This document shows positions 43,750-53,011 of a stretch of DNA of 64,000 bases, piece after piece. Origin of the DNA: CALSPH01 sp041690035 (GTDB lineage Bacteria; Bacteroidota; Bacteroidia; NS11-12g; UBA955); contig JBDNFC010000081.1 in the NCBI GenBank assembly GCA_041690035.1, positions 1-64,000 on the forward strand, written 5' to 3'. The translations under genes were made by a program, and so were the position numbers. A model generated the notes under the pieces. That model saw only the letters and a list, made by a program, of their open reading frames with translations. It had not been told where the DNA came from and ran no database searches. Positions within the stretch are counted from its first letter, which is position 1. The number at the start of each line of letters is the position of its first letter.

Positions 43750-45057
43750 ATGAGATATCTATTTTCAACTTCTTTTATTATGAAACTTGCATTTTTTTTT
43801 GCAAGTGGCGTGGTTATTACTTTTAGCTGCGCAAACCGCAACAAGATAGCCGAAACTGATAATCAAAGAACAATTTCGAATACAATAGCTAAAGCCAATA
43901 ATGATAGTATAATCTTCACAAGTTTACCCATACAAACAGGAGCCTCTCAAACAGAAATATATATATCAAGTTTAAAAAATAAAAAACTGGCATTGGTGGT
44001 AAATCAAACAAGTGCTATCAATCAAAAACATATTGTAGATTCGTTTCTAAATTTAGGTTTGCAAATTGTTAAGATATTTGCGCCCGAGCATGGTTTTAGG
44101 GGAGATCATGGTGCGGGAGCCAAAGTAGCATCTACTATAGATCCAAAAACAAAATTGCCCATAATTAGTTTATATGGAAATCACAAAAAGCCAACAAAAG
44201 CTGACTTAGCAGGTATAGACCAAGTAGTTTTTGATATTCAAGATGTAGGCACTAGATTTTACACCTATTTATCTACTTTACATTACATTATGGAATCTTG
44301 CGCAGAGTTTAAAATTCCTGTTATGGTATTAGATAGGCCTAACCCAAACGGCTTTTATATTGATGGCCCAATTTTAGAATCAGCGAACAGTTCTTTTGTT
44401 GGTATGCACCCAATACCAGTTGTGCATGGAATGACTTTGGGCGAACTTGCTCAAATGATTAATGGAGAAGGCTGGTTAAACAATAAAATTAAAGTTGAAC
44501 TTCAAGTAATCAAACTCAATCATTACCACCATAATCGTAAGTATATATTACCAATAAAGCCATCTCCAAATTTGCCAACACAGGCATCAATTTACCTTTA
44601 TCCATCATTATGTTTTTTTGAAGGAACTAATATTAGCGTGGGAAGAGGCACAGATAAACCCTTTGAATGTTTTGGTAGACCAGGATTAAAGGAAGTAAAT
44701 TATACATTTATACCGAAAGCTATTCCAGGTATTGCAGATAATCCTCCGTTTGTAAATCAAATGTGTAACGGTGTGCTATTGACAAGTTTTGGCGAAAATT
44801 ATTTGCCAAGCCTTCAAAAAATTTACTTAGAATGGCTGATATTAACTTATAAACAGGCTAAAACAGAAAATCAAAAATATTTTAATGACTTTTTTATAAA
44901 ACTTGCAGGAACTGATAAATTAAGGCAACAAATAGAAGAGGGTAAAACTCAAAAAGAAATACAAGACAGCTGGAAAACAGGTTTAGATAAGTTTAAAAAG
45001 CAGCGAGAACCCTATATGCTCTATGGTTTTAAAGAAAATGCAGGATTATTTGATTAA
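43750..45057 (+). CDS. NamZ-type exo-beta-N-acetylmuramidase (DUF1343), lipoprotein
   Basis: The 435-residue exported protein has a signal peptide ending in a likely lipobox (ITFSC, before ANRNK). The body matches DUF1343/YbbC: LALVVNQTSAI, KIFAPEHGFRGD, VVFDIQDVGTRFYTYL, VLDRPNPNG and ISVGRGTDKPFECFG. NamZ enzymes release MurNAc from the non-reducing ends of peptidoglycan fragments, a cell-wall recycling step. A second in-frame ATG at residue 11 gives a shorter but equally workable leader. Confidence 0.93.
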   Translation: MRYLFSTSFIMKLAFFFASGVVITFSCANRNKIAETDNQRTISNTIAKANNDSIIFTSLPIQTGASQTEIYISSLKNKKLALVVNQTSAINQKHIVDSFLNLGLQIVKIFAPEHGFRGDHGAGAKVASTIDPKTKLPIISLYGNHKKPTKADLAGIDQVVFDIQDVGTRFYTYLSTLHYIMESCAEFKIPVMVLDRPNPNGFYIDGPILESANSSFVGMHPIPVVHGMTLGELAQMINGEGWLNNKIKVELQVIKLNHYHHNRKYILPIKPSPNLPTQASIYLYPSLCFFEGTNISVGRGTDKPFECFGRPGLKEVNYTFIPKAIPGIADNPPFVNQMCNGVLLTSFGENYLPSLQKIYLEWLILTYKQAKTENQKYFNDFFIKLAGTDKLRQQIEEGKTQKEIQDSWKTGLDKFKKQREPYMLYGFKENAGLFD

Positions 45058-45084
45058 AAAATTGTTATTTTAAAAAAAAAGAAT

Positions 45085-45103
45085 AATCTTTGCAGCCCTA
45101 AAA
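45085..45103 (+). promoter_or_regulatory. rpmB promoter/leader motif
   Basis: AATCTTTGCAGCCCTAAAAA is a near match to the -7 box followed by the same CAGCCCT string seen at tig and the tRNA. It lies just before the rpmB ATG at 45115. Confidence 0.55.
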
Positions 45104-45114
45104 ATCTAAAGGAA

Positions 45115-45348
45115 ATGTCAAGAATTTGTGAGCTAACAGGAAAAAAATCATTGAAAGGAAATAAAGTTTCCCATTCAAATCATAAAACAAAACGTAGGTT
45201 TCAACCGAATTTAAAACTCAAACGGTTTTTTATTCCAGAGACAAACGAATGGATAACATTAAAAGTGTCAACAAGTGCACTTAAAACCATCAATAAAAAT
45301 GGAATTGCAAGTTGTTTAAGAAAATTTGTTAAAGAAGGAAAAATATAA
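45115..45348 (+). CDS. rpmB: 50S ribosomal protein L28
   Basis: The 77-residue protein carries SRICELTGKKSLKGNKVSHS and KTKRRFQPNLK, the L28 signature. Its stop (TAA) shares one base with the rpmG ATG. Opens the rpmB-rpmG-DUF4295 cluster. Confidence 0.97.
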   Translation: MSRICELTGKKSLKGNKVSHSNHKTKRRFQPNLKLKRFFIPETNEWITLKVSTSALKTINKNGIASCLRKFVKEGKI

Positions 45349-45530
45349 TGGCAAAAAAAGGAAATAGAGTGCAGGTAATATTAGAATGCACCGAACAAAA
45401 ATCAAGTGGAACTCCAGGTATATCGAGGTACATTACTACTAAGAATAAAAAAAACACCACAGAACGCATCGAGTTAAAAAAGTATAATTCGTATTTAAAA
45501 AAAGTTACTGTTCATAAAGAAACTAAATAA
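45348..45530 (+). CDS. rpmG: 50S ribosomal protein L33
   Basis: The 60-residue L33 has NRVQVILECTEQKSSGTPGI, then YITTKNKKNT and a KKVTVHKE end. Only one of the usual zinc-binding Cys residues is kept, so this is the Cys-poor, zinc-independent form. Confidence 0.96.
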   Translation: MAKKGNRVQVILECTEQKSSGTPGISRYITTKNKKNTTERIELKKYNSYLKKVTVHKETK

Positions 45531-45540
45531 AATCTAAATC

Positions 45541-45693
45541 ATGGCAAAAAAAGTTGTAGCAACATTAAAAAAAGAGGGTGGTATAGAATATGTAAAAATT
45601 ATTAAAGCCGTTAGATCTCCAAGAACCGGTGCATATTCTTTTAAAGAAGAAATAGTAACTGGCGAAAAAGCAAAAGAAATATTCAAATTATAA
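45541..45693 (+). CDS. DUF4295 small ribosome-associated protein
   Basis: A 50-residue basic protein, MAKKVVATLKKEGG ... VTGEKAKEIFKL, directly after rpmG. It matches the DUF4295 family that follows L28 and L33 in Bacteroidota and is thought to be a lineage-specific ribosomal protein. The start is the ATG ten bases after the rpmG stop. Easily missed because of its length. Confidence 0.9.
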   Translation: MAKKVVATLKKEGGIEYVKIIKAVRSPRTGAYSFKEEIVTGEKAKEIFKL

Positions 45694-45714
45694 TTATCTT
45701 TATCAAAATACAAT

Positions 45715-45758
45715 AAAGCTTCCTTTCAATTTATTAAATTTGACAAGGGAGCTTTTTT
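45715..45758 (+). terminator. Terminator after the rpmB-rpmG-DUF4295 cluster
   Basis: AAAGCTTCCTT and AAGGGAGCTTT pair (one G-T) around an A/T-rich loop and are followed by a T-run, 13 bases before the ftsY ATG. Confidence 0.75.
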
Positions 45759-45771
45759 ATTTTACAAAAAA

Positions 45772-46761
45772 ATGGGAATATTTGATTTTTTAAAAAAACA
45801 AAAACCGTTAGAAGAAAAACGAGTTGATGATGTTTTGTCTATCCCTGCCTTAGAAAGTGGTTTAGAAAAAACTAAAAACGGTATTTTTAGTAAACTTGGT
45901 AAAGCTTTGCTAGGAAAAACAACTGTAAACGAAACATTTTTGGATGAACTAGAGGAGATCTTAATAACAAGTGACGTGGGAGTTGCTACTACTATAAAAA
46001 TAATCAACAGATTTGAAAAGCGCGTTAAAGTAGAGAAATATTTTAATGCAAATGAGTTAAACACTATTCTAAAGGATGAGATTTCGAGCATAATTGAAGA
46101 AAACAAGCACGAAATAGCATATAATTTTGATTTGATAGGCGCACCAAAGCCTTATGTGATATTAGTGGTAGGTGTAAATGGAGTAGGCAAAACAACCACT
46201 ATTGGAAAATTAGCACATAATTTTGCCCTACACGGCAAAACTGTACTTCTAGGGGCGGCAGACACTTTTAGGGCAGCTGCAGTAGATCAATTAGAAATTT
46301 GGAGTCAAAGAACCAGTGCAAGCTTTGTTTCATTGGGCATGAATGCGGACCCATCTGCAGTAGCATTTGATGCTATTAATAAAGGCATTGAAAAAAAAGT
46401 AGATGTAATTATAATAGATACAGCTGGTAGATTGCACAATAAAGTAAATTTAATGAATGAATTGGGGAAAATAAAAAGAGTTGTTCAAAAAATATTACCA
46501 AACGGACCGCAAGAAATTTTACTCGTCTTAGATGCAAGCACTGGGCAAAATGCTATAGAACAAGCCAAGCAATTTGCGGCTGCTACAGAAGTTAATACCC
46601 TTGCACTTACCAAACTAGACGGCACAGCAAAAGGAGGAGTAGTTATAGGTATATGTGATCAATTTAAAATACCTGTAAAATATATTGGACTAGGCGAAAA
46701 AGCAGAAGACCTGAAAATTTTTAATGCCAAATCATTTGTAAACACATTATTTGAAGCATAA
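45772..46761 (+). CDS. ftsY: Signal recognition particle receptor FtsY
   Basis: The 329-residue SRP-type GTPase has an N domain (about 30-115), P-loop GVNGVGKTTTIGKLA, DTFRAAAVDQL, DTAGRLHNK, TKLDGTAKGG and the closing GLGEKAEDL. It delivers ribosomes with nascent membrane proteins to the membrane by pairing with SRP; the SRP RNA is also in this window (57895-57985). It joins rimO and bshC with no spacer between stop and next ATG. Confidence 0.97.
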   Translation: MGIFDFLKKQKPLEEKRVDDVLSIPALESGLEKTKNGIFSKLGKALLGKTTVNETFLDELEEILITSDVGVATTIKIINRFEKRVKVEKYFNANELNTILKDEISSIIEENKHEIAYNFDLIGAPKPYVILVVGVNGVGKTTTIGKLAHNFALHGKTVLLGAADTFRAAAVDQLEIWSQRTSASFVSLGMNADPSAVAFDAINKGIEKKVDVIIIDTAGRLHNKVNLMNELGKIKRVVQKILPNGPQEILLVLDASTGQNAIEQAKQFAAATEVNTLALTKLDGTAKGGVVIGICDQFKIPVKYIGLGEKAEDLKIFNAKSFVNTLFEA

Positions 46762-48078
46762 ATGCGAACAAAATCATTACACGCAAAAAAAATAAACATC
46801 ATTACCCTTGGATGTAGTAAAAATCTAGTAGATTCAGAAGTACTATTATCGCAGTTAAAAGCAAATGATTTTGATGTAGTACACGAATCTAAAAAAGACA
46901 ATGCAGAAGTAATTGTTATCAATACATGTGGGTTTATAGATAAAGCAAAGCAAGAAAGTATAGATACTATTCTTAAATATGCTGATGCAAAAGAAAAAGG
47001 AGAAATTGAAAAACTTTATGTTACGGGATGTTTATCACACCGATATAAAGAAGAGTTGATTGCTGAATTTCCGAATGTTGATGGTTTTTTTGGCACACTA
47101 GAATTACCCAATATACTGCATACATTAGGTGCAGACTACAAGCACGACTTAATTGGTGAAAGATTAGTTACCACGCCACCGCATTATGCCTATTTAAAAA
47201 TTTCTGAGGGCTGCAATAGACCTTGTTCATTTTGTGCAATTCCATTGATGCGCGGCAAACATGTATCTAAATCCATTGAAGCTATTGTAAAAGAAGCAAA
47301 TCACTTAGCTCGATTAGGAACAAAAGAAATTATGCTTATTGCCCAAGATAGTACTTCTTATGGTGTAGATAATTATAATAAAAGGGCACTTGCAGACTTG
47401 CTAAAAGCATTAGGTAATGTGCCAGAAATAGAATGGTTTCGTCTACATTACGCTTTTCCTTCACAATTTCCTGAAGATGCACTAAAAGTGATGGCAGACA
47501 CAGATAATATCTGCAAATACTTAGATATTCCTCTGCAACATTCTAGTGACAATATGTTAAAAATAATGCGAAGAGGCATTACCAAATCGAGAACTGAAAA
47601 ATTAATTCAAACCATTAAAAACACCATTCCTGGTATATCCCTGCGGACAACTATGCTAGTTGGACACCCTGGAGAAACAGAAGAAGATTTTTTAGAATTG
47701 TGTGATTTTATCAAAACACATCAATTTGACCGCTTAGGGGTATTTACCTATTCGCACGAAGAAAATACCCATGCATATAGCTTGGATGATAATATTGAAC
47801 AAGAAGAGAAAGACCGCAGAGCTGCGCATTTAATGGCTATTCAAGAAGAAATTAGTTTACAATTAAATGAAAATAAAATTGGAACAATACAAAAAGTATT
47901 ATTTGATAGAAAAGAAGGAGAATATTTTGTAGGTAGAACAGCAGCAGACAGCCCAGAAGTTGATAATGAGGTACTTGTAGAAACTGAAAATAATTTTGTA
48001 AGAATTGGCGATTTTGCTCAAATTGAAATTAATGATTGTACAGCCTTCGACCTTTTTGGAAATGTAAAAAAAGGTTAA
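46762..48078 (+). CDS. rimO: Ribosomal protein S12 methylthiotransferase RimO
   Basis: The 438-residue radical-SAM enzyme has the N-terminal MTTase Cys set (LGCSKNLVDSE, NTCGFID, TGCLSHRY), the radical-SAM cluster CNRPCSFCAIP and a C-terminal TRAM domain. It adds a methylthio group to Asp88 of S12. RimO and not MiaB is suggested by the GKHVSKS and DSTSYG motifs and length. Abuts ftsY and bshC. Confidence 0.95.
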   Translation: MRTKSLHAKKINIITLGCSKNLVDSEVLLSQLKANDFDVVHESKKDNAEVIVINTCGFIDKAKQESIDTILKYADAKEKGEIEKLYVTGCLSHRYKEELIAEFPNVDGFFGTLELPNILHTLGADYKHDLIGERLVTTPPHYAYLKISEGCNRPCSFCAIPLMRGKHVSKSIEAIVKEANHLARLGTKEIMLIAQDSTSYGVDNYNKRALADLLKALGNVPEIEWFRLHYAFPSQFPEDALKVMADTDNICKYLDIPLQHSSDNMLKIMRRGITKSRTEKLIQTIKNTIPGISLRTTMLVGHPGETEEDFLELCDFIKTHQFDRLGVFTYSHEENTHAYSLDDNIEQEEKDRRAAHLMAIQEEISLQLNENKIGTIQKVLFDRKEGEYFVGRTAADSPEVDNEVLVETENNFVRIGDFAQIEINDCTAFDLFGNVKKG

Positions 48079-49620
48079 ATGAACATTATAAATTTTGATT
48101 TAGAAACAACAGGTTTTACTAACAGTATAATTGTTGATTATCTTAATCAAAGTGAGAAACTCAATAAATTCTTCGCCTACCAGCCTAATTTAGATGGCTT
48201 AAAAAGAGCAGCTAAAGAAAGAAATAATAAAAAAATAGACAGACCTGGTCTCGTAAAGGAATTAATCAGACAATTAAAGTGTGTAAATATTTCCGATACT
48301 GATTTATCGCAAAGTATTTCAAATATAAATAGTTTGTTGGATGAGCAAACATTTACAATCACTACAGGGCAACAATTACACATATACTTAGGTCCAGCTT
48401 ATTTTGGAAATAAGATTTATGAATTGCTAAGGTGCTGCAATAATTACAATGAGCTTGTTAATGGCAATAAAGTTGTTCCAGTTTTTTGGCTGGCTTCAGA
48501 AGATCATGATATTGAAGAAATAAAAACTTTAGAACTTTTTGGCAAATCTATGGAATGTGATATTGAAAATAAAATAGCTGCCGGATATATTAATACAAAA
48601 AATATTAAACCGTTTACCCATTCCATAGAGATAGCGCTTGGTGATACAGCATCAAAAAATCACTTTTTTAATGTTTGTAAAACAGCATATAAAAATAACA
48701 ATAAACTTGCAGAAGCAACAGCAGCTATTATATATAGTCTTTTTGCTAAACATGGCATTATAGTAATAGATGCAAATACACCTTACTTCAAAAAGAAATT
48801 TTCTTATATTGCACAAGAAGAAATAACCCAGCAAAGTGCTACAAAAATTCAAAAAGAAATAAAAAACCAATTTTTTAAAAATAAATGGCATTATCAATTA
48901 ACACCAAGAACAAATAACCTCTTCATTATTGATAAAAATGGTAAAAGAGAAGAATGTTTTGATAAAATATACGATGCTGAAAAGAACTATAGTCCCAACG
49001 CTTTATTGAGGCCTCTTTTTCAAGAAATATGCTTGCCAAATATTGCTTATATAGGTGGTGCAGCAGAAGTGAATTATTGGCTTCAACTAAAACCCATTTT
49101 TGAACATTACAAGGTATTTTATCCATTAATATGGGTAAGAAACATGATAACGATTATTCAAAAGAAATTATGGGATAAAGTCACTAAATTAAACATCCCC
49201 ATGGAGAAATTATTTAAAATAGAAAAAGAACAGATTATTACTATGTATAGTGAAAATGTATTAAAATATGCTACCATACTAGCTTCTATTAAAGAGATAG
49301 ACTTTGAAATAGATAGTTTAAAGAAAGTTTTGAGTGCAGAGGACTATGAAGAAATAAAAAAAACATATGATGCCTTTCAAACAATATTAAAAAAGAATTT
49401 GAGAAATTCAAAAAATAATGTAACAAGTTCAATACAATTTAAGCATTATAAAGACGAAATTGCAATAATAAAGTCAAAACTATTAAGTAAATCAAACTTA
49501 CAAGAGCGAAACAGTTCTTTACTAACATTAAGCGTTAATTATGATTATTTTAATATTCTCGAAAATTGGCTTTCTATTACTAAGGCAATTCAAGGCAAAT
49601 ATGCTGTAATAGGAAAATGA
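48079..49620 (+). CDS. bshC: Bacillithiol biosynthesis cysteine-adding enzyme
   Basis: The 513-residue BshC-like protein shows TTGQQLHIYLGPAYFGNKI near residue 95 and FWLASEDHDIEEIKTLELF near 135-155, then LRPLFQEICLPNIAYIGGAAEVNYWLQL in the core-ligase fold. It adds cysteine to glucosaminyl-malate to make bacillithiol, the low-molecular-weight thiol of many Bacteroidota. A long coiled coil lies near the C-terminus. Confidence 0.93.
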   Translation: MNIINFDLETTGFTNSIIVDYLNQSEKLNKFFAYQPNLDGLKRAAKERNNKKIDRPGLVKELIRQLKCVNISDTDLSQSISNINSLLDEQTFTITTGQQLHIYLGPAYFGNKIYELLRCCNNYNELVNGNKVVPVFWLASEDHDIEEIKTLELFGKSMECDIENKIAAGYINTKNIKPFTHSIEIALGDTASKNHFFNVCKTAYKNNNKLAEATAAIIYSLFAKHGIIVIDANTPYFKKKFSYIAQEEITQQSATKIQKEIKNQFFKNKWHYQLTPRTNNLFIIDKNGKREECFDKIYDAEKNYSPNALLRPLFQEICLPNIAYIGGAAEVNYWLQLKPIFEHYKVFYPLIWVRNMITIIQKKLWDKVTKLNIPMEKLFKIEKEQIITMYSENVLKYATILASIKEIDFEIDSLKKVLSAEDYEEIKKTYDAFQTILKKNLRNSKNNVTSSIQFKHYKDEIAIIKSKLLSKSNLQERNSSLLTLSVNYDYFNILENWLSITKAIQGKYAVIGK

Positions 49621-49653
49621 AAAAGTGAAGAGTATTAAAAAAAAAAAAAAAAG

Positions 49654-49684
49654 TTTGCACAATCATTTTAATGGTTTAAATTTG
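49654..49684 (+). promoter_or_regulatory. Consensus promoter of the OmpA-like gene
   Basis: TTTG (49654-49657), exactly 19 bases, then TAAATTTG (49677-49684): the best full match to the Bacteroidota promoter in the window. Consistent with an abundant outer-membrane protein. Confidence 0.82.
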
Positions 49685-49716
49685 CGGCTTATAAAACAAA
49701 AAACTACAAAACAACA

Positions 49717-51237
49717 ATGAAGACAATTAAAACCTCATTAATGGTAAGTTTGATTTTTGCATCCTTGAGCATATTTGCACAAGGACCGCCAGTTTCAAAC
49801 AGTACAAATGCAAAATGGCATCCATATGCAGATGCTAAATGGCCATCTGGTAAAGACAAAAAGAGTGCTGACAGTGGTCAGTTTTTTCAAAACAGCTGGT
49901 TTCAAGATAGAAGAGCAAAAAAATGGATGGTTGGATTAAATGCTGGAGCAACTACCTTTTTTGGAGATGCAGACAAGATTAGATTAGGTTGGGTTGTAGG
50001 TCCATCTATAAAATATTCTATCTCTCAAACTTTTGGTTTAAGATTCCAATATAATTTTGGATCACTAAGAGGATCTAGAGATTATCAAGCACCTACATTA
50101 TTTAAAGATAATTTTTCATTTAATTCTCAGTACCAAGATTGGAGTACACAAATGGTATTTACCTTAGGAAATATTTCACAACTAAGACCATTGCGTAGAA
50201 CACACATGCATTTTTTCTTAGGTCTTGGACAGGGAAGTTTTAAATCAACAGCTAGGTTTATTGATCAAAGATTATATGTTGGTGGAGATTATTATTTAAC
50301 TCATTATTTAGGAAAAGGTACTGCAAATCCTAATTTAGGACAAAATGTAATTGAAAAATACCAAGGACGTCATATGATTGTTCCTATGGGCGTAGGCATA
50401 AGTACAAAAATAAACCGTCATTTTGATGTTGGTATTGAGTCAAGATATAACTATGTTAGAAATGACGATATTGATGTTTATAACACTGCTATCTGGCAAA
50501 ACAGATGGTGGGATGCTTATGTAACAAATACTGTTTTTGCTACTTTTAAATTTGGTAACAAAAATGCACAACATTATGATTGGTTAAGCCCAGAAAGAAG
50601 TATAGTAGATGTAATCGATAAAATTGATTGCTTATCTAATGATGCTGATAAAGATGGCGTTTCTGATTGTCATGATAAACAACCAAATACACCAGATAGC
50701 TGTAAAGTATACGGAAGTGGAGAGTGGGTAGATAGTGATTATGATGGAGTTCCAGATTGTCAAGATTTACAACCTTTCTCTGATAGAGGATGCGCAGTAG
50801 ACGAAAAAGGTGTTATGATAGATTCTGATGGAGACGGTGTAGCAGATTGTAAAGATATTTGTCCAGAAGTTAAAGGTCAAGGAATTGATGGATGCCCATT
50901 AGATTGCTCAACTTGCGGTGGAAAAAATTGTGATAATCAGATATTACCGATAACAATGTTTGATGCTGGTAGTTCTAAAATTAAATCAGGCAATGATGCT
51001 ATGATGTACTTAATGGCAGATAAATTAAAAAACTGTCCTGATAAGAAAATATCCGTAATAGGTCATGCAGACAACAATATTAATAGTAAAGCAAATCAAA
51101 GATTAGCATTGAGCAGAGCATATGCTGTAATTGATTTTCTTGCAGCAAAATATGGTATATCTAAAGATAGGTTTACTGCAGAAGTTGGTACAACAACTGA
51201 TGTTACTAAAAAAACAGTAGAAGTTCAAATGAAGTAA
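49717..51237 (+). CDS. OmpA-family outer-membrane protein with thrombospondin type 3 repeats
   Basis: The 506-residue protein has a signal peptide (LMVSLIFASLSIFAQ), an N-terminal beta-barrel (about 65-290), three Ca-binding type 3 repeats (NDADKDGVSDCHD, DSDYDGVPDCQD, DSDGDGVADCKD), a Cys-rich linker and a C-terminal OmpA/peptidoglycan-binding domain (FDAGSSKIKSG, VIGHADNNINSKANQRLALS). It tethers the outer membrane to the cell wall. A strong promoter and terminator flank it. Confidence 0.93.
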   Translation: MKTIKTSLMVSLIFASLSIFAQGPPVSNSTNAKWHPYADAKWPSGKDKKSADSGQFFQNSWFQDRRAKKWMVGLNAGATTFFGDADKIRLGWVVGPSIKYSISQTFGLRFQYNFGSLRGSRDYQAPTLFKDNFSFNSQYQDWSTQMVFTLGNISQLRPLRRTHMHFFLGLGQGSFKSTARFIDQRLYVGGDYYLTHYLGKGTANPNLGQNVIEKYQGRHMIVPMGVGISTKINRHFDVGIESRYNYVRNDDIDVYNTAIWQNRWWDAYVTNTVFATFKFGNKNAQHYDWLSPERSIVDVIDKIDCLSNDADKDGVSDCHDKQPNTPDSCKVYGSGEWVDSDYDGVPDCQDLQPFSDRGCAVDEKGVMIDSDGDGVADCKDICPEVKGQGIDGCPLDCSTCGGKNCDNQILPITMFDAGSSKIKSGNDAMMYLMADKLKNCPDKKISVIGHADNNINSKANQRLALSRAYAVIDFLAAKYGISKDRFTAEVGTTTDVTKKTVEVQMK

Positions 51238-51253
51238 TTCACTTTTTGATAAT

Positions 51254-51289
51254 AAAAAAACCCATTTACAAAAGTAAATGGGTTTTTTT
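51254..51289 (+). terminator. Terminator of the OmpA-like gene
   Basis: AAAAAAACCCATTTAC and GTAAATGGGTTTTTTT pair around AAAA; a long T-run follows. Very strong, and active on either strand. Confidence 0.9.
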
Positions 51290-51319
51290 ATTGCAAATAT
51301 TTAACCCTATTATTGCAAA

Positions 51320-52453
51320 ATGTCTTTAATTAAGATTTTAAGTTTCATTTCAATTATTTTATTTTCATGCACCCAAAAACCCGTAAAAAATAAAACAGTA
51401 CCACCAACAATATTTTCGCCATACACTATAGACACAGTTTCAATGTCTAGTATCTTGAAATATAAAATTGATACTTTTTTTGAACATAGATTAAAAAAAT
51501 CTAAGTTATCAGGACAATTTCTATTTGCGGAAAAAAACCACGTATATTTAAATAGTTTTGGCAAATCCAGAACTGAAACTAGCAAAGATATCCAGAATGA
51601 TGATGTATTTCAAATTGCATCTGTTAGCAAATTTATCACGGCAATTTGTATTCTTAAACTTGTTGAACTAAAAAAATTAGTATTAACAGATTCAGTAAAA
51701 AAATACTTGCCCCAATTTAATTATTCAAGCATTACAATTTATCAATTATTAACCCACACAAGCGGATTGCCTGAATATCATTATCTTTCTGATAGTGCTT
51801 GGGCAAATGATAGTAGTATTAAAACTATTGCAGATGCATTTGAACTGTTGAATATGAGGCACAAAGAAGCGTATTATGCTCCTGGTTCTAGATTTAATTA
51901 TTGCAATAGTAATTATATGTTATTGGCTCATATTGCAGAGAAAATAACTTCGTGGTCTTTTGCAAAAATAGTTGATACCTTTATAGCAAAACCACTTGGC
52001 CTAAAGTATTTACATGTTTATCAACCTAACAAAAAAAAGCTATTAGACTATAACGTTTGTGGATTAAGGGGCAACCAAACTTATATACCAGACGACTGCT
52101 TAAATCAGATTTCAGGCGATAAGAGTATATTCACAAATGTTTATGATTTGTTTTTAGTACAAAGAGCTTTAATAGACAAAAAGATAATTAGTGCAAAATA
52201 CTTAAAACTAATTTTAGCTCCACAAGTTCAATATAAATTTGTAAATCCGCAATTTTATAGCTTTGGATTGCGACAAGTAAGGTTAGAAAATGGCGAAAAA
52301 TGGCATTTTCACAACGGTTGGTGGCATGGGTTTAGAACATATTTTTGGTTTAATATAGAAAAAGAAAAAACAGTAATATTATTTACAAATAGACTAAAAG
52401 GTGGCTTTTTTAATACTCAAGAAATGATTGGATTATTAGAAAACAGTCATTAA
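51320..52453 (+). CDS. Serine hydrolase, beta-lactamase/penicillin-binding type, lipoprotein
   Basis: The 377-residue protein has a lipoprotein leader (SIILFSC). The serine beta-lactamase motif is IASVSKFITAICI (Ser-x-x-Lys near residue 95), followed by YxN-like FNYCNSNYML and the third motif HNGWWHGF. Members include D-alanyl carboxypeptidases and esterases; which one cannot be told. A beta-lactamase role in resistance is not indicated. Confidence 0.9.
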   Translation: MSLIKILSFISIILFSCTQKPVKNKTVPPTIFSPYTIDTVSMSSILKYKIDTFFEHRLKKSKLSGQFLFAEKNHVYLNSFGKSRTETSKDIQNDDVFQIASVSKFITAICILKLVELKKLVLTDSVKKYLPQFNYSSITIYQLLTHTSGLPEYHYLSDSAWANDSSIKTIADAFELLNMRHKEAYYAPGSRFNYCNSNYMLLAHIAEKITSWSFAKIVDTFIAKPLGLKYLHVYQPNKKKLLDYNVCGLRGNQTYIPDDCLNQISGDKSIFTNVYDLFLVQRALIDKKIISAKYLKLILAPQVQYKFVNPQFYSFGLRQVRLENGEKWHFHNGWWHGFRTYFWFNIEKEKTVILFTNRLKGGFFNTQEMIGLLENSH

Positions 52454-52487
52454 AAAGCAAAACCTTAAAAATTTGGCATAATCAATG

Positions 52488-52495
52488 TACTTTTG
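52488..52495 (+). promoter_or_regulatory. -7 box five bases before a start codon
   Basis: TACTTTTG ends five bases before ATG 52501, implying a leaderless message. Confidence 0.5.
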
Positions 52496-52500
52496 TAACC

Positions 52501-53007
52501 ATGAAAACAAATAGAGGATTTCAAATCATTAAAAAAGTATTTCTCTTTTCACTTTCAATATTGGTTCTATCATCTGGAAAGTGTAATCAAAAATTACCGT
52601 CCGATTTAGTGATATTGGCTAGCAAAAAGACTGTGATGGGGGGAGTGTTTGGAAGCGGATTTTCTTATAATTATACTTTTATTTTTAATAAACTAATTTC
52701 AGATACACTAGAAATAGATTCAATTTTTATAAAAGTAGATGAAACAATTTGTTATAAAAAGCTTCATCAAAATGAGTTTATAAGAGTAATGAAAAACGAA
52801 GAAAATCTTTACCAAGTAGAAATTAGCTTTCAAGGTGGCGATAGAATGCAAGGTAATGGCGAAATTATACGTATAGAAATCCCCACATATCCTATACCTG
52901 ACAGCTTAAAAAACTATTCGTCACTAATCTATGGCAAATATAAATTTAAACCATTTGTTTATGGTATTGATAAAATAAGCAAGGGCGAAGATATTTTTGC
53001 TCCTTAA
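52501..53007 (+). CDS. Exported hypothetical protein
   Basis: The 168-residue protein has a signal sequence (VFLFSLSILVLSSG) followed by KCNQK. The mature part has a beta-rich pattern (YNYTFIFNKLISDTLEIDSIF, VEISFQGGDRM). I do not recognise a family. Follows the serine hydrolase on its own promoter-like box. Confidence 0.7.
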   Translation: MKTNRGFQIIKKVFLFSLSILVLSSGKCNQKLPSDLVILASKKTVMGGVFGSGFSYNYTFIFNKLISDTLEIDSIFIKVDETICYKKLHQNEFIRVMKNEENLYQVEISFQGGDRMQGNGEIIRIEIPTYPIPDSLKNYSSLIYGKYKFKPFVYGIDKISKGEDIFAP

Positions 53008-53011
53008 ATAA

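Noticed and set aside
51320..52453. Antibiotic-resistance beta-lactamase
   Set aside because: It has the general serine-hydrolase motifs only; lipoprotein form and context fit a cell-envelope hydrolase better.
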